From Promicromonospora iranensis (GTDB lineage: Bacteria; Actinomycetota; Actinomycetes; Actinomycetales; Cellulomonadaceae), in the NCBI RefSeq assembly GCF_028994805.1, contig NZ_JAJQQP010000010.1, positions 62,001 through 126,000 of the forward strand: DNA of 64,000 bases, in the 5' to 3' direction. The notes below the pieces were generated by a model. It was not told the origin of the DNA, searched no databases, and was given only the letters and a program-made list of their open reading frames with translations. The position numbers and the translations under genes are program-made. This document shows, piece by piece, positions 40,726 to 48,826 of the stretch. Each line of letters starts with the position of its first letter. The first letter of the stretch is position 1.

Positions 40726-41489
40726 CCGACGTCCTCCAGCTGCTTTCCGGTCAGTGCGACGAACGCGTCGTCCAGGTTCTGGGTCCCCGCCTGCGCCACC
40801 AGGCCGGCGGGCGTCTCGACGGCGACCACGCGGCCGGCGTCGAGCAGCGCCACCCGGTCGCAGAGCCGTTCGACCTCCTCCATCGCGTGGCTGACCAGCA
40901 CGATGGTCACGCCCTCGTCCCGGAGCCGTTCGATGGTGGCCCACATGCGGCGCCGGGCGCGGGGATCGAGGCCCGTGGTGAGCTCGTCGAGGATCACCAC
41001 GCGCGGCCGCCCGACGAGCGCGAGAGCGATGGAGAGCCGCTGCTGCTGGCCGCCGGACAGCTTCTCGAACCGCACCCGGCGCTGCTCCTCCAGGCCGACC
41101 AGCTCGACGAGCTCGTCGGCCGGGCGCGGATCCGGGTAGAAGCTGCGGTACAGCCCGATCAGCTCGGACACGGTGAGCGCGCCGTGCACGTAGGACTCCT
41201 GCAGCTGCACACCCAGCACCTGCCGTACCTTGGCGCGGTCGCGCCGCGGGTCCAGGCCCAGCAGGCTGACCGATCCGCGGCCGGGCCGGCGGAGCCCGGC
41301 GATCATCTCGACGGTAGTGGTCTTGCCCGCGCCGTTGGTGCCGAGGATCCCGAAGATCTCGCCGGGATCGACCCGGAGGCTCACGTCGTCGACCGCGACC
41401 TTCGGGCCGTAGCGTTTGTGGAGGTGCTCGGCGACGATCGCCGGTTCCTCGCTGCTCATGTCTCCGCTGTCCCTGTCTCTGCTGCTCAT
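40722..41489 (-). CDS. ABC exporter ATPase (DrrA/CcmA type)
   Basis: 255 aa. Walker A (GTNGAGKTT), signature (LSGGQQQRLS), Walker B (VVILDELTTGLD, with Leu in place of the usual Pro), switch His (VSHAMEE) and a C-terminal segment with VAQAGTQNLDDAFVALTG as in drug-resistance exporters. Start 41489 has a TAGCGT hexamer upstream; a second in-frame ATG at 41459 with GGAG nearby is an equally possible start. Divergent from a NarL-type two-component system. Confidence 0.93.
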   Translation of the reverse strand: MSSRDRDSGDMSSEEPAIVAEHLHKRYGPKVAVDDVSLRVDPGEIFGILGTNGAGKTTTVEMIAGLRRPGRGSVSLLGLDPRRDRAKVRQVLGVQLQESYVHGALTVSELIGLYRSFYPDPRPADELVELVGLEEQRRVRFEKLSGGQQQRLSIALALVGRPRVVILDELTTGLDPRARRRMWATIERLRDEGVTIVLVSHAMEEVERLCDRVALLDAGRVVAVETPAGLVAQAGTQNLDDAFVALTGKQLEDVG

Positions 41490-41603
41490 GGCACAGGACG
41501 CTAGGCGGGCCGCACGGGCGGGCGCGTGTGCCGTTGGTCAGGGATGTGGACCATGACTTTCGGCACGGGCGGACCGCCCGGGTCCGCCCGTAGGGTGGCT
41601 CTC

Positions 41604-42704
41604 ATGCGGCGGCTGGGCACGGACGGATGGTCAGGTCTGGTGATGCTCGCCGTGACGGTGGCCGTGGCCGGCCCGGCGATGCTGGGGGCCGCGGAGCCCG
41701 CGATCCCCCGTGGCTGGTGGACTGCGCTCTTCGCCGTCGTGGTCGTCGCCCTGCTCCTCGCCCTGCTCCGCGAACGGTCGGACCCGGCCGGGTACGGACT
41801 CTTCGCGGCGGCCGTCGTGTCCTCGTGGGCCGTGGTGCTGACGGCGCCGCACATGGGACTCCTGCCGGTGCTGCTCGTCGTCAACGCCGCGGTGAGCGTC
41901 TACCTGGTGCCGCTGCGGGTGGGATTCGTCGTCGTCGGGCTCAACACGGCGGTCCTCGTCCTCGCCGTGGTCCTGAACGACCGCGGCACGGTCGATGCCC
42001 TGGTCACCGTCGGTTTCTACCTGCTCATCCAGGTCGCGACCGTGCTGAGCTCCGTGACCCTCATCCGCGAGCAGCGGCTGCGCCGCGAGCTCAGCGAGGC
42101 ACACATCGACCTCCGCGCGGCGTCCGCGCTCCTGTCCGAGTCGGCCCGCACCGCCGAGCGGCTGCGCATCTCGCGCGACCTGCACGACCTCATCGGCCAC
42201 CAGCTCACCGTGCTCACGCTGGAGCTGGAGGCGGCCAGGCACCGGGACGGCGAGCCGGCACGCGACCACGTCGAGCGGGCGAACCACGTGGCACGCGAGC
42301 TCCTGGCCGACGTGCGCCGGACGGTGGGCGAGCTGCGGACGGCGCCGTCGGACCTGAGCGAGGCGCTGCGCCAGGTGGTGCGCGACCTGCCCGACCTCGA
42401 GGTGACCGTCGACGTCGGTCCCGACGTCGAGGCCGACGACGAACAGGTGGCGGCCCTCGTGCGGGCGGTGCAGGAGATCGTCACGAACACCATCCGGCAC
42501 GCCGACGCCCGGGAGCTGTGGATCGAGGTGGTGACCGGTCCGGACGGGCTCGTCCTGACCGCCGCCGACGACGGGCGCGGGGTCCGCGAGATCGTGCCCG
42601 GCAACGGGCTGCGCGGGCTCACCGAGCGGTTCGAGGCGCTCGGCGGCGACGTGCGGTTCGACGGCACAGGCGGCTTCCGGGTCACCGCGCGGGTGCCGGC
42701 ATGA
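41604..42704 (+). CDS. Sensor histidine kinase (HisKA_3, DesK/LiaS type)
   Basis: 366 aa with five to six N-terminal membrane helices (1-150), HisKA_3 with RISRDLHDLIGHQLTVLTLELE and an ATPase domain (VRAVQEIVTNTIRHADA, DDGRGV, GNGLRGLTERFEALGG). ATG 41604 has TAGGGT 7 nt upstream, indicating a leaderless message. Its stop overlaps the response-regulator ATG (ATGA). The divergent ABC-2 exporter is the probable target, the arrangement seen in antibiotic-sensing systems. Confidence 0.94.
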   Translation: MRRLGTDGWSGLVMLAVTVAVAGPAMLGAAEPAIPRGWWTALFAVVVVALLLALLRERSDPAGYGLFAAAVVSSWAVVLTAPHMGLLPVLLVVNAAVSVYLVPLRVGFVVVGLNTAVLVLAVVLNDRGTVDALVTVGFYLLIQVATVLSSVTLIREQRLRRELSEAHIDLRAASALLSESARTAERLRISRDLHDLIGHQLTVLTLELEAARHRDGEPARDHVERANHVARELLADVRRTVGELRTAPSDLSEALRQVVRDLPDLEVTVDVGPDVEADDEQVAALVRAVQEIVTNTIRHADARELWIEVVTGPDGLVLTAADDGRGVREIVPGNGLRGLTERFEALGGDVRFDGTGGFRVTARVPA

Positions 42705-43345
42705 CGCGGGTGGTCATCGTCGACGACCAGACGCTGGTGCGGCACGGCATCCGCACGCTGCTGGAGATCGCGGACCTCGACGTCGTCGGCGAGGCCGACG
42801 ACGGGCAGGCCGCGCTCGACGTCGTCGCGGCCACCGCGCCGGACGTGATCCTGCTCGACCTGCGGATGCCCCGCTACGACGGCCTCTGGACCCTCCGTGA
42901 GCTGCGCGAGCGCGGCATCGACGTCCCCGTGCTGGTGCTCACCACCTTCGACGACGACACCCTGGTGCTCGACGCCCTGCACGCCGGTGCGCGCGGATAC
43001 CTGCTCAAGGACGTCACGGTCGAGCAGCTGACCCGGGCGGTGCACACCCTGGCCGACGGCGGGACGCTCGTCGCGCCGTCGATCACCAGCCGGATGCTGC
43101 GCGCCATCCGGTCCGTGCCGCCGGCGGCCGGTCCCGACACTCCGCTCGCCCAGAAGCTGACCGAGCGGGAGCTCGAGGTCCTCCGGCTCATGGCCGAGGG
43201 CTACACCAACCGCGAGATCTCCAGCGCGCTGCACCTGGTCGAGGGCACCGTCAAGAACCACGTGTCGACGATCCTGCTCAAGCTCGCCGCCCGGGACCGG
43301 ACCAACGCCGTCCTGCGTGCCCTCCACCTGGGCATCCTCGGCTGA
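42701..43345 (+). CDS. NarL/LuxR-family response regulator
   Basis: 214 aa. Receiver with VIVDDQ, phospho-acceptor Asp53 (VILLDLRMPRYDG) and LLKDV, then a LuxR helix-turn-helix (LTERELEVLRLMAEGYTNREIS, then HLVEGTVKNHVSTIL). Coupled to the kinase gene. Partner of the upstream kinase. Confidence 0.95.
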   Translation: MTRVVIVDDQTLVRHGIRTLLEIADLDVVGEADDGQAALDVVAATAPDVILLDLRMPRYDGLWTLRELRERGIDVPVLVLTTFDDDTLVLDALHAGARGYLLKDVTVEQLTRAVHTLADGGTLVAPSITSRMLRAIRSVPPAAGPDTPLAQKLTERELEVLRLMAEGYTNREISSALHLVEGTVKNHVSTILLKLAARDRTNAVLRALHLGILG

Positions 43346-43376
43346 GCGCGCCGGGGCACGGGCAGGTGCGGCCCGG

Positions 43377-44402
43377 TCAGGCGCTCGCGCGGACCACCAG
43401 CTCGGGCGCGAGGACGACGTCGCGCGGCGCGCGGCCCGGCTGGGCGATCTCGTCCAGCAGGAGGCGGGCCGCGGCGGTCCCGATCTCCGCGATGGGCTGG
43501 TGCACGGTCGTCAGCGGGACGGCGGCGACGGCGGCGAACGGGATGTCGTCGTACCCGACCACCGCGATGTCCTCGGGCACCCGGATGCCTGCCCCCGTCA
43601 GCCCCGCGACGATGCCGATCGCGTGCAGGTCGTTGCCGGCCACCACGGCGTCGGGCCGCTCGGCGGGCGGCTGTGCCGCGATCCGACGCCCTACGTCGGT
43701 GCCGTCGGCGAGGTCGAGGTCGGGCGTGCGGACGATCTGCAGGTCCACGCCCGACGTCTGCCGCACGGCGTGCCGGGCGCCGTCGAGGCGGCGCTCGACC
43801 TGCCGCACCCCCTCGGGCCCCGCGGCGAAGAGCAGCCGCCGGCGCCCGGCGTCGAGCACGTGCTGCGCGGCGAGGCGGCCGCCCTCCCGGTGGTCGAGCG
43901 ACACCGACGACAGGCGGTGCTCCGGGTCCTCGTGGTCCACGAGGACGATCGCTGTGCCCTGGTCCCGCCGGCGCCGCAACGGCTCCAGGTCGTCGTCCGA
44001 CGGCGAGACGACGACGCCGTCGAACCGGAGCTGCTCGAACAGGTCGAGCAAGCGCTTCTGCTGCTCCGCCGACTCGTGCGAGCTGCCCACCACCACCGTG
44101 AGCCCGTTGTCCGCCACCACCTTCTCGACCGCCGTGGCGATGCCGCCGAAGTACGGGTTGGAGGCGTTGACGAAGGAGGCGCCCACGATCCCGCTGGGGC
44201 GTCCGCGGAGCTGGCGCGCGGCCAGGCTCGGCACGAAGCCGAGGGTGTCGACAGCCTCCCCGATGCGCCGCTTCATGGTCACGGAGACCCGGTCGGGCCA
44301 GTTGAGGAAGTTCGAGACCGACGCCACCGACACGTCGGCATGGCGGGCGACGTCGTAGATCGTGACGGGACCCTCGTCGCTGTGCCGGTTCACGTCGCCC
44401 AT
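43377..44402 (-). CDS. LacI-family transcriptional regulator (orphan)
   Basis: 341 aa. Helix-turn-helix TIYDVARHADVSVASVSNFLNWPDRVS (about 14-40), in which the usual SRVLN recognition stretch is SNFLN, then an effector domain with IVGASFVNASNPYF and GYDDIPFAAVAAVPLTTV. No sugar transporter or glycosidase is adjacent, so its targets lie elsewhere. A palindrome upstream (44430-44443) may be its own operator. Confidence 0.93.
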   Translation of the reverse strand: MGDVNRHSDEGPVTIYDVARHADVSVASVSNFLNWPDRVSVTMKRRIGEAVDTLGFVPSLAARQLRGRPSGIVGASFVNASNPYFGGIATAVEKVVADNGLTVVVGSSHESAEQQKRLLDLFEQLRFDGVVVSPSDDDLEPLRRRRDQGTAIVLVDHEDPEHRLSSVSLDHREGGRLAAQHVLDAGRRRLLFAAGPEGVRQVERRLDGARHAVRQTSGVDLQIVRTPDLDLADGTDVGRRIAAQPPAERPDAVVAGNDLHAIGIVAGLTGAGIRVPEDIAVVGYDDIPFAAVAAVPLTTVHQPIAEIGTAAARLLLDEIAQPGRAPRDVVLAPELVVRASA

Positions 44403-44429
44403 CTCACCACGGACCGGGCCGGACGACGG

Positions 44430-44443
44430 GGTGATTGATCACC
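44430..44443. promoter_or_regulatory. Palindrome upstream of the orphan LacI gene
   Basis: GGTGATTGATCACC with perfect 6-bp arms, 28 bp upstream of ATG 44402. Candidate autoregulatory operator; its non-CG centre is unlike a classical LacI site. Confidence 0.5.
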
Positions 44444-44467
44444 GCGCCGTGCCGCCCGTCACGGACC

Positions 44468-44926
44468 TCAGCTCTCGGGTGCCACGGGGGTGTGGCTCGA
44501 GATGGTGATCCGGTTCCATCCGTTGATCTCCACGGCGAGCCAGGCCACCGCCGCGATCTGCGGGGCGGACAGCACCTGCTCGACGTCGATCTCCGGAGCC
44601 GGCGACGTGTGCTCGTCCCCGATCCGGGTGATCCGCTCGGCGAGGGTCAACGCCGCCCGCTCCTGCTCGGTGAAGTACTGCGACTCCCACCAGGCGGGCA
44701 GCACGGCGAGGCGGTCCGCCGTCTCGCCCGCCGCCACGGCGTCGCGGGAGTGCATGCGCAGGCAGTAGGCGCATCCGTTGAGCTGCGACACGCGGATCTT
44801 GACCAGCTCGCCGAGGATGGGCGACAGACCCGCGGATGCCGCCGCCTCGTCGGCTGCCACGGTGAAGGCCCGGTAGGCCTGGTACAGGGCCGGGAACTGC
44901 TGGGTGATGTTGACCTGCGGGAGCAT
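44468..44926 (-). CDS. Carboxymuconolactone decarboxylase-family protein (AhpD-like)
   Basis: 152 aa with the AhpD-type redox motif Cys52-x2-Cys55-x3-His59 (GCAYCLRMH) and Glu40, the proton-relay set of alkylhydroperoxidase-like proteins, plus LTLAERITRI. Start ATG 44926 after GGAAAGGACGG. Known comparative genomics puts such COE proteins next to ECF41 sigma factors as their direct targets; that is the arrangement here and a matching promoter lies upstream. Confidence 0.92.
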   Translation of the reverse strand: MLPQVNITQQFPALYQAYRAFTVAADEAAASAGLSPILGELVKIRVSQLNGCAYCLRMHSRDAVAAGETADRLAVLPAWWESQYFTEQERAALTLAERITRIGDEHTSPAPEIDVEQVLSAPQIAAVAWLAVEINGWNRITISSHTPVAPES

Positions 44927-44970
44927 GGAACCGTCCTTTCCGGGTCCCCCTGCGGGACCCTTGTGCTCAT

Positions 44971-44997
44971 GACGACCGGACCGGTCGAGGTGTGAGT
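44971..44997 (-). promoter_or_regulatory. ECF41-type promoter for the carboxymuconolactone decarboxylase-family gene
   Basis: On the minus strand ACTCACA (44997-44991), 16 bp, CGTC (44974-44971). This resembles the ECF41 promoter (TGTCACA -35, CGTC -10; from memory of the family). It is back to back with the sigma-factor promoter; the -35 elements form TGTGAG/CTCACA around 10 bp. Confidence 0.7.
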
Positions 44998-45005
44998 GCG
45001 ACCCG

Positions 45006-45032
45006 GCTCACACCCGGCCCGGCTGCCTCGTC
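45006..45032 (+). promoter_or_regulatory. ECF41-type promoter for the sigma factor gene itself
   Basis: GCTCACA (45006-45012), 16 bp, CGTC (45029-45032), 28 bp before ATG 45061. Same -35, spacer length and -10 as the divergent promoter, predicting autoregulation. Confidence 0.7.
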
Positions 45033-45060
45033 GGACCTACTACCCACGATCGGAGGACCG

Positions 45061-45963
45061 ATGAGCACGCAGGACCAGGACCCGGATGTCCTCGAGGTGG
45101 TGATCCGCGAACGACGTCGGCTCCTCGCGATCGCCTACCGCCTGCTGGGCACGGTGGCCGAGGCCGAGGACGCGGTCCAGGAGGCCTACGTGCGCTGGTA
45201 CCAGCTCAGCGAGGGCGAGCGGAACGCCATCGACAACGTCCCCGGCTGGCTGACCCGCGTCACGAGCAACATCTGCCTCGACGTCCTGAAGTCCGCGCGC
45301 AGGAGGCGCGAGCAGTACGTCGGACCGTGGCTCCCCGAGCCGCTGCCGAGCGACTCGGCGGGCAGCACCGACCCGGCCGACCGCGTCACGCTCGACGAGT
45401 CGGTCAGCACCGCCCTGCTGCTCGTGCTCGACTCGATGACACCGGCCGAGCGGGTCGCCTTCGTCCTGCACGACGTCTTCAGGGTTCCGTTCCCCGAGGT
45501 CGCCGAGATCGTCGGGCGCACGCCGGCCGCGGTGCGCAAGCTGGCGTCGTCCGCCCGGCGGCGTGTGAGCACGGAGCGGGGCCGGAGGTCGCCGTCGGAC
45601 GTCCACGTCTCCGTGGTGCGCGCCTTCGCGGCAGCCTGTGAGAGGGGCGACCTCCAGGCGCTGCTGGCCGTCCTCGACCCGACCGTCGAGCTACGGTCCG
45701 ACGGCGGCGGGGTCGTCCGCGCGGCCTACCGGCCGATCGTCGGCGCCACCAAGGCGGCCCGCTTCCTGCTCGGCGTGCTGGCGAAGCGCCCGGAGTGGCG
45801 CCTCGAGCTGCGCACCGTCCCGGAGGGCCTCGCCGTGGTCCTCCTCGACGACTCCCCCGGGCACGGTGCCGTGGAGAGCGTGATCACCGTTCAGGTCATC
45901 GACGGTCGCATCCACGACATCTGGATGATGCGCAACCCGCTGAAGCTCTCGCGCTGGGCATAG
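45061..45963 (+). CDS. ECF41-family RNA polymerase sigma factor with fused SnoaL-like domain
   Basis: 300 aa from ATG 45061 (GGAGG upstream). Sigma-2 (about 12-75) and sigma-4 (about 112-170), then a SnoaL-like C-terminal extension (about 180-300). All three ECF41 signatures are visible: WLPEP in the linker (90-94), DGGG (214-217) and NPLKL near the end (292-296, variant of NPDKL). In this group the extension replaces an anti-sigma factor and tunes activity. Divergent from the COE-type target gene. Confidence 0.94.
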   Translation: MSTQDQDPDVLEVVIRERRRLLAIAYRLLGTVAEAEDAVQEAYVRWYQLSEGERNAIDNVPGWLTRVTSNICLDVLKSARRRREQYVGPWLPEPLPSDSAGSTDPADRVTLDESVSTALLLVLDSMTPAERVAFVLHDVFRVPFPEVAEIVGRTPAAVRKLASSARRRVSTERGRRSPSDVHVSVVRAFAAACERGDLQALLAVLDPTVELRSDGGGVVRAAYRPIVGATKAARFLLGVLAKRPEWRLELRTVPEGLAVVLLDDSPGHGAVESVITVQVIDGRIHDIWMMRNPLKLSRWA

Positions 45964-45998
45964 CGCCGGCACCCGGCGACTTGGCTATCGTCGCCGGT

Positions 45999-46727
45999 GT
46001 GCGCATCGAGACCGACGGCCGCCCCGCGACCGCAGCCGAGCTGTTCAGCACCTACGGCCACTTCACCGCCCTGCAGGTGCGCGGCGGCGGGGTCCAAGGG
46101 CTGGCGAACCACCTCGAGCGGCTCGACGCGGCGCACCGCGAGCTGTTCCGCCGCCCGCTCCCGGGCGAGCGGGTGCGGGAGCTGGTGCGGCACGCCCTCG
46201 ACGGGACGGCCGACGCCTCCGTGCGGGTGACGCTGCGCGACGCCGACCGGGTCACCGTGTCGGTCGCCGATCCGCGTCGCCCGCCCGCCGCACCGCAGCG
46301 CCTGCGGTCCGTGCCCTACCTGCGCCCGTTCCCCCACCTCAAGCACCTGGGCGGCTTCGCGCAGCTCGAGTGGGCCCGGCGCGTCCGCCTCGACGGGTAC
46401 GACGACGCCCTCCTCACTGCGCCCGACGGCGCCCTCGCCGAGTCCTCGACCGCGAACATCGGGTTCCTCCAGGACGACGGCACCGTCGTCTGGCCGGACG
46501 CTCCCCAGCTGCACGGCACCGCGATGCGGCTGGTCGAGGCCACGACGCCGTCGAGCCGTCAGGTGGTGCGATCCGCCGACGTCGCCGCCTTCGCGGGCGC
46601 GTTCCTCGTCAACTCGATCGGCGTCGTCGCGGTGGCCTCCGTCGACGACGTCCCGCTGCCCGACCCCGGACACCTTCTCGCCGGGGTGGTCGAGCGCCTC
46701 GCGGCAGTCCCGTGGGAGCCCGCCTAG
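45999..46727 (+). CDS. Class IV aminotransferase (branched-chain aminotransferase / ADC lyase-like)
   Basis: 242 aa from GTG 45999, 7 nt after TATCGT (leaderless). PLP Lys lies in FPHLKHLGGFAQLEWAR, followed by the class IV blocks DGYDDALLTAPDGALAESST and ANIGFL. Shorter than IlvE (about 300 aa), nearer 4-amino-4-deoxychorismate lyase in length. Specific reaction not determinable. Convergent with the HxlR gene. Confidence 0.88.
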   Translation: MRIETDGRPATAAELFSTYGHFTALQVRGGGVQGLANHLERLDAAHRELFRRPLPGERVRELVRHALDGTADASVRVTLRDADRVTVSVADPRRPPAAPQRLRSVPYLRPFPHLKHLGGFAQLEWARRVRLDGYDDALLTAPDGALAESSTANIGFLQDDGTVVWPDAPQLHGTAMRLVEATTPSSRQVVRSADVAAFAGAFLVNSIGVVAVASVDDVPLPDPGHLLAGVVERLAAVPWEPA

Positions 46728-46766
46728 GCTGCCGCACGAGCACCCTGCGGGCCGAGGACGGTTCCG

Positions 46767-47216
46767 TCAGTCGGCGCCGTTCGCCGCCTCGAACTCCTGG
46801 CGGGCCCTGGCGATCTGCTCCTGGTGCTCCTCGGACCAGCTCACCAGCGCCTGCGTGGTGCCGAGCAAGGTACGTCCCAGCGGGGTCAGCTCGTACTCCA
46901 CCCGGGGCGGCACCTCGGGGTACACGGTGCGCCCGACAAGACCGTCACGTTCGAGGTTGCGCAGCGTGACCGTCAGCATCCGCTTGCTGATCCCGTCGAT
47001 CTCCCGCACCAGCTCCCCGAACCGGAGCGTCTTCTCGTCCAGCAGCGCGATCACCAGCAGGGACCACTTGTCGGCGATCCGGTCCAGGATCTGCCGCACC
47101 TGGCAGTCCTCACGGACGTCCCACTGGAAGGGGTCCCGCTCGAACCTGCACGCGTCCGCCTCCTCCTTGGTTCCCTCGGGGGAACCGGGTGACGTCAAAG
47201 TGCCTTCTTGTGCCAT
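46767..47216 (-). CDS. HxlR-family transcriptional regulator
   Basis: 149 aa from ATG 47216 (or 158 aa from ATG 47243). Winged helix with CQVRQILDRIADKWSLLVIALL, LRFGELVREIDGISKRMLTVTLRNLERDGLV and YPEVPPRVEYELTPLG, the HxlR fingerprint; Cys in REDCQ is the conserved position that can sense electrophiles. Divergent from a DHA2-type exporter across a palindrome. Probably represses both. Confidence 0.9.
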   Translation of the reverse strand: MAQEGTLTSPGSPEGTKEEADACRFERDPFQWDVREDCQVRQILDRIADKWSLLVIALLDEKTLRFGELVREIDGISKRMLTVTLRNLERDGLVGRTVYPEVPPRVEYELTPLGRTLLGTTQALVSWSEEHQEQIARARQEFEAANGAD

Positions 47217-47240
47217 CTGCTGATCGTGCCCAAGGATCGT

Positions 47241-47263
47241 CATGGTTACAAGTGGTAACCATG
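47241..47263. promoter_or_regulatory. HxlR operator
   Basis: Perfect 9-bp arms CATGGTTAC and GTAACCATG around AAGTG, placed between the HxlR and MFS starts. Would control the divergent pair. Confidence 0.7.
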
Positions 47264-47288
47264 CGAGGCCTTGAGCGAGGAGAACCTG

Positions 47289-48698
47289 GTGACAGACGTA
47301 CGAGAGGCCCCACGGCCATCGGCGAGCAGCGCACGAACGGGCTGGGGCGTGCTGGCCGTCGTGTGCGGCGCGCTCTTCCTCGAGGGGATCGACATCGCGA
47401 TGCTCAACGTCGCGGTGCCGGCCATCGCCGCCGACATCGGCCTGGCCACCGCCGACGCGCACTGGGTGATCAGTGCCTACGTGCTCGCCTACGGCGGCTT
47501 CATGATCTTCGGCGGGCGCACCGCCGACCTCCTCGGCCGGCGCCGGACGTTCCTGGTCGCGCTCGCGATCTTCGTCGTGTTCTCCGGTCTGGGCGGTCTC
47601 GCCGACGAGGCCTGGGTGCTGATCGTCGCCCGGTTCGTCACCGGCGCCACGGCAGGTTTCTTGACGCCGGCCGGGTTCAGCCTCCTGACCACCAGCTTCC
47701 CGGAGGGGCCGCTGCGCGACCGGGCACTGGCGATCTACGGGGCGATCGGCGCGGGTGGGTTCACGCTCGGTGTCGTGGCCGGCGGCTTCCTGACCGACCT
47801 CGGCTGGCGCTGGGTGTTCTTCGCGCCCGTGATCGTGGGGGCCCTGCTCTGGGTCGCCGGGCGCGCCGCCATCCGGCCGGACGTCGCCCCGGAGCTGCCA
47901 CGCCGCGGGTTCGACCTGGGCGGTGCGATCACGCTCACGTCGGCGATGGTGGCGCTGATCTACGGCGTCGTGACGCTCGGCGAAGGCCGGGACGTCGCTG
48001 CCGGGGTCGTGTCGTTCGTGGTCGCCGCGGTGCTGATCGGCGTGTTCGTGGCGATCGAGCGCCGGGTCACCGATCCCCTGCTGCGCCTCGCGGTACTGCG
48101 CGAAGGGCTGCTGCTGCGGTCGAGCGCCGCGGGGCTGCTGTTCATCGGGGCGTTCTTCGCGTTCCAGTTCCTGATCACGCTCTACCTGCAGGAGTACCGG
48201 GGCTGGTCGCCGATCGCGACGGGCCTCGCGTTCGCCGTCATGGGCCTGGACATGATCCTTGCTCCCCTGGTCACGCACCGGCTGGTCAAGCGGTTCGGGA
48301 ACGCCCCGGTGATGGTGGCCGGGCTGCTCGCGGGAGCGGTGGCCTTCGCCCTGGCGCTCCGCATCGACGACAGCTGGGGATACCTGGACCTGCTGCCGGC
48401 GATGGCGTTGGTCGGCGTGATGTTCGCCCTGGTGTACGGGCCGCTGGCCGCCGCGGCCACCGCGGGCCTGGACGAGTCCGAGCACGGCGTGGCCGGCGGG
48501 ATCGTCTACACGGCGTTCCAGTTCGGCGCGGCGCTGGGCGTCTCGATCGCGACCATCGCGCTCGTCGACGGGCACGCCGCGGACGCCGACTGGTCCGACT
48601 ACCGGCGCGCCCTCCTGGTTCCTGCGATCGGCGCCGCCCTCGCCCTGGCTCTGGGTATCTCCACGTGGGTCCGCGGGCGGCGGGTGATTCCCGCATAA
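47289..48698 (+). CDS. MFS transporter, DHA2 (14-helix) drug exporter family
   Basis: 469 aa from GTG 47289, preceded by GAGGAGA; a TTG 18 nt earlier is less likely. Fourteen membrane helices; family motifs include LFLEGIDIAMLNVAVPAI, FMIFGGRTADLLGRRR (motif A) and TPAGFSLLTTSFPEG. Likely exports toxic organic compounds, controlled by the divergent HxlR regulator. Confidence 0.93.
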   Translation: MTDVREAPRPSASSARTGWGVLAVVCGALFLEGIDIAMLNVAVPAIAADIGLATADAHWVISAYVLAYGGFMIFGGRTADLLGRRRTFLVALAIFVVFSGLGGLADEAWVLIVARFVTGATAGFLTPAGFSLLTTSFPEGPLRDRALAIYGAIGAGGFTLGVVAGGFLTDLGWRWVFFAPVIVGALLWVAGRAAIRPDVAPELPRRGFDLGGAITLTSAMVALIYGVVTLGEGRDVAAGVVSFVVAAVLIGVFVAIERRVTDPLLRLAVLREGLLLRSSAAGLLFIGAFFAFQFLITLYLQEYRGWSPIATGLAFAVMGLDMILAPLVTHRLVKRFGNAPVMVAGLLAGAVAFALALRIDDSWGYLDLLPAMALVGVMFALVYGPLAAAATAGLDESEHGVAGGIVYTAFQFGAALGVSIATIALVDGHAADADWSDYRRALLVPAIGAALALALGISTWVRGRRVIPA

Positions 48699-48826
48699 GT
48701 TCACCGGTCTGCCAGGACGCGTTCATCGACGCGTGGCCAGGGAGCCCGATCGTGTCCGTGCGCCGCGGTCTGACCGCGGCGTGCCGGCGCGCCCCCGCCC
48801 GGCTCCCTCCCACCTGAGGTTCTGCC

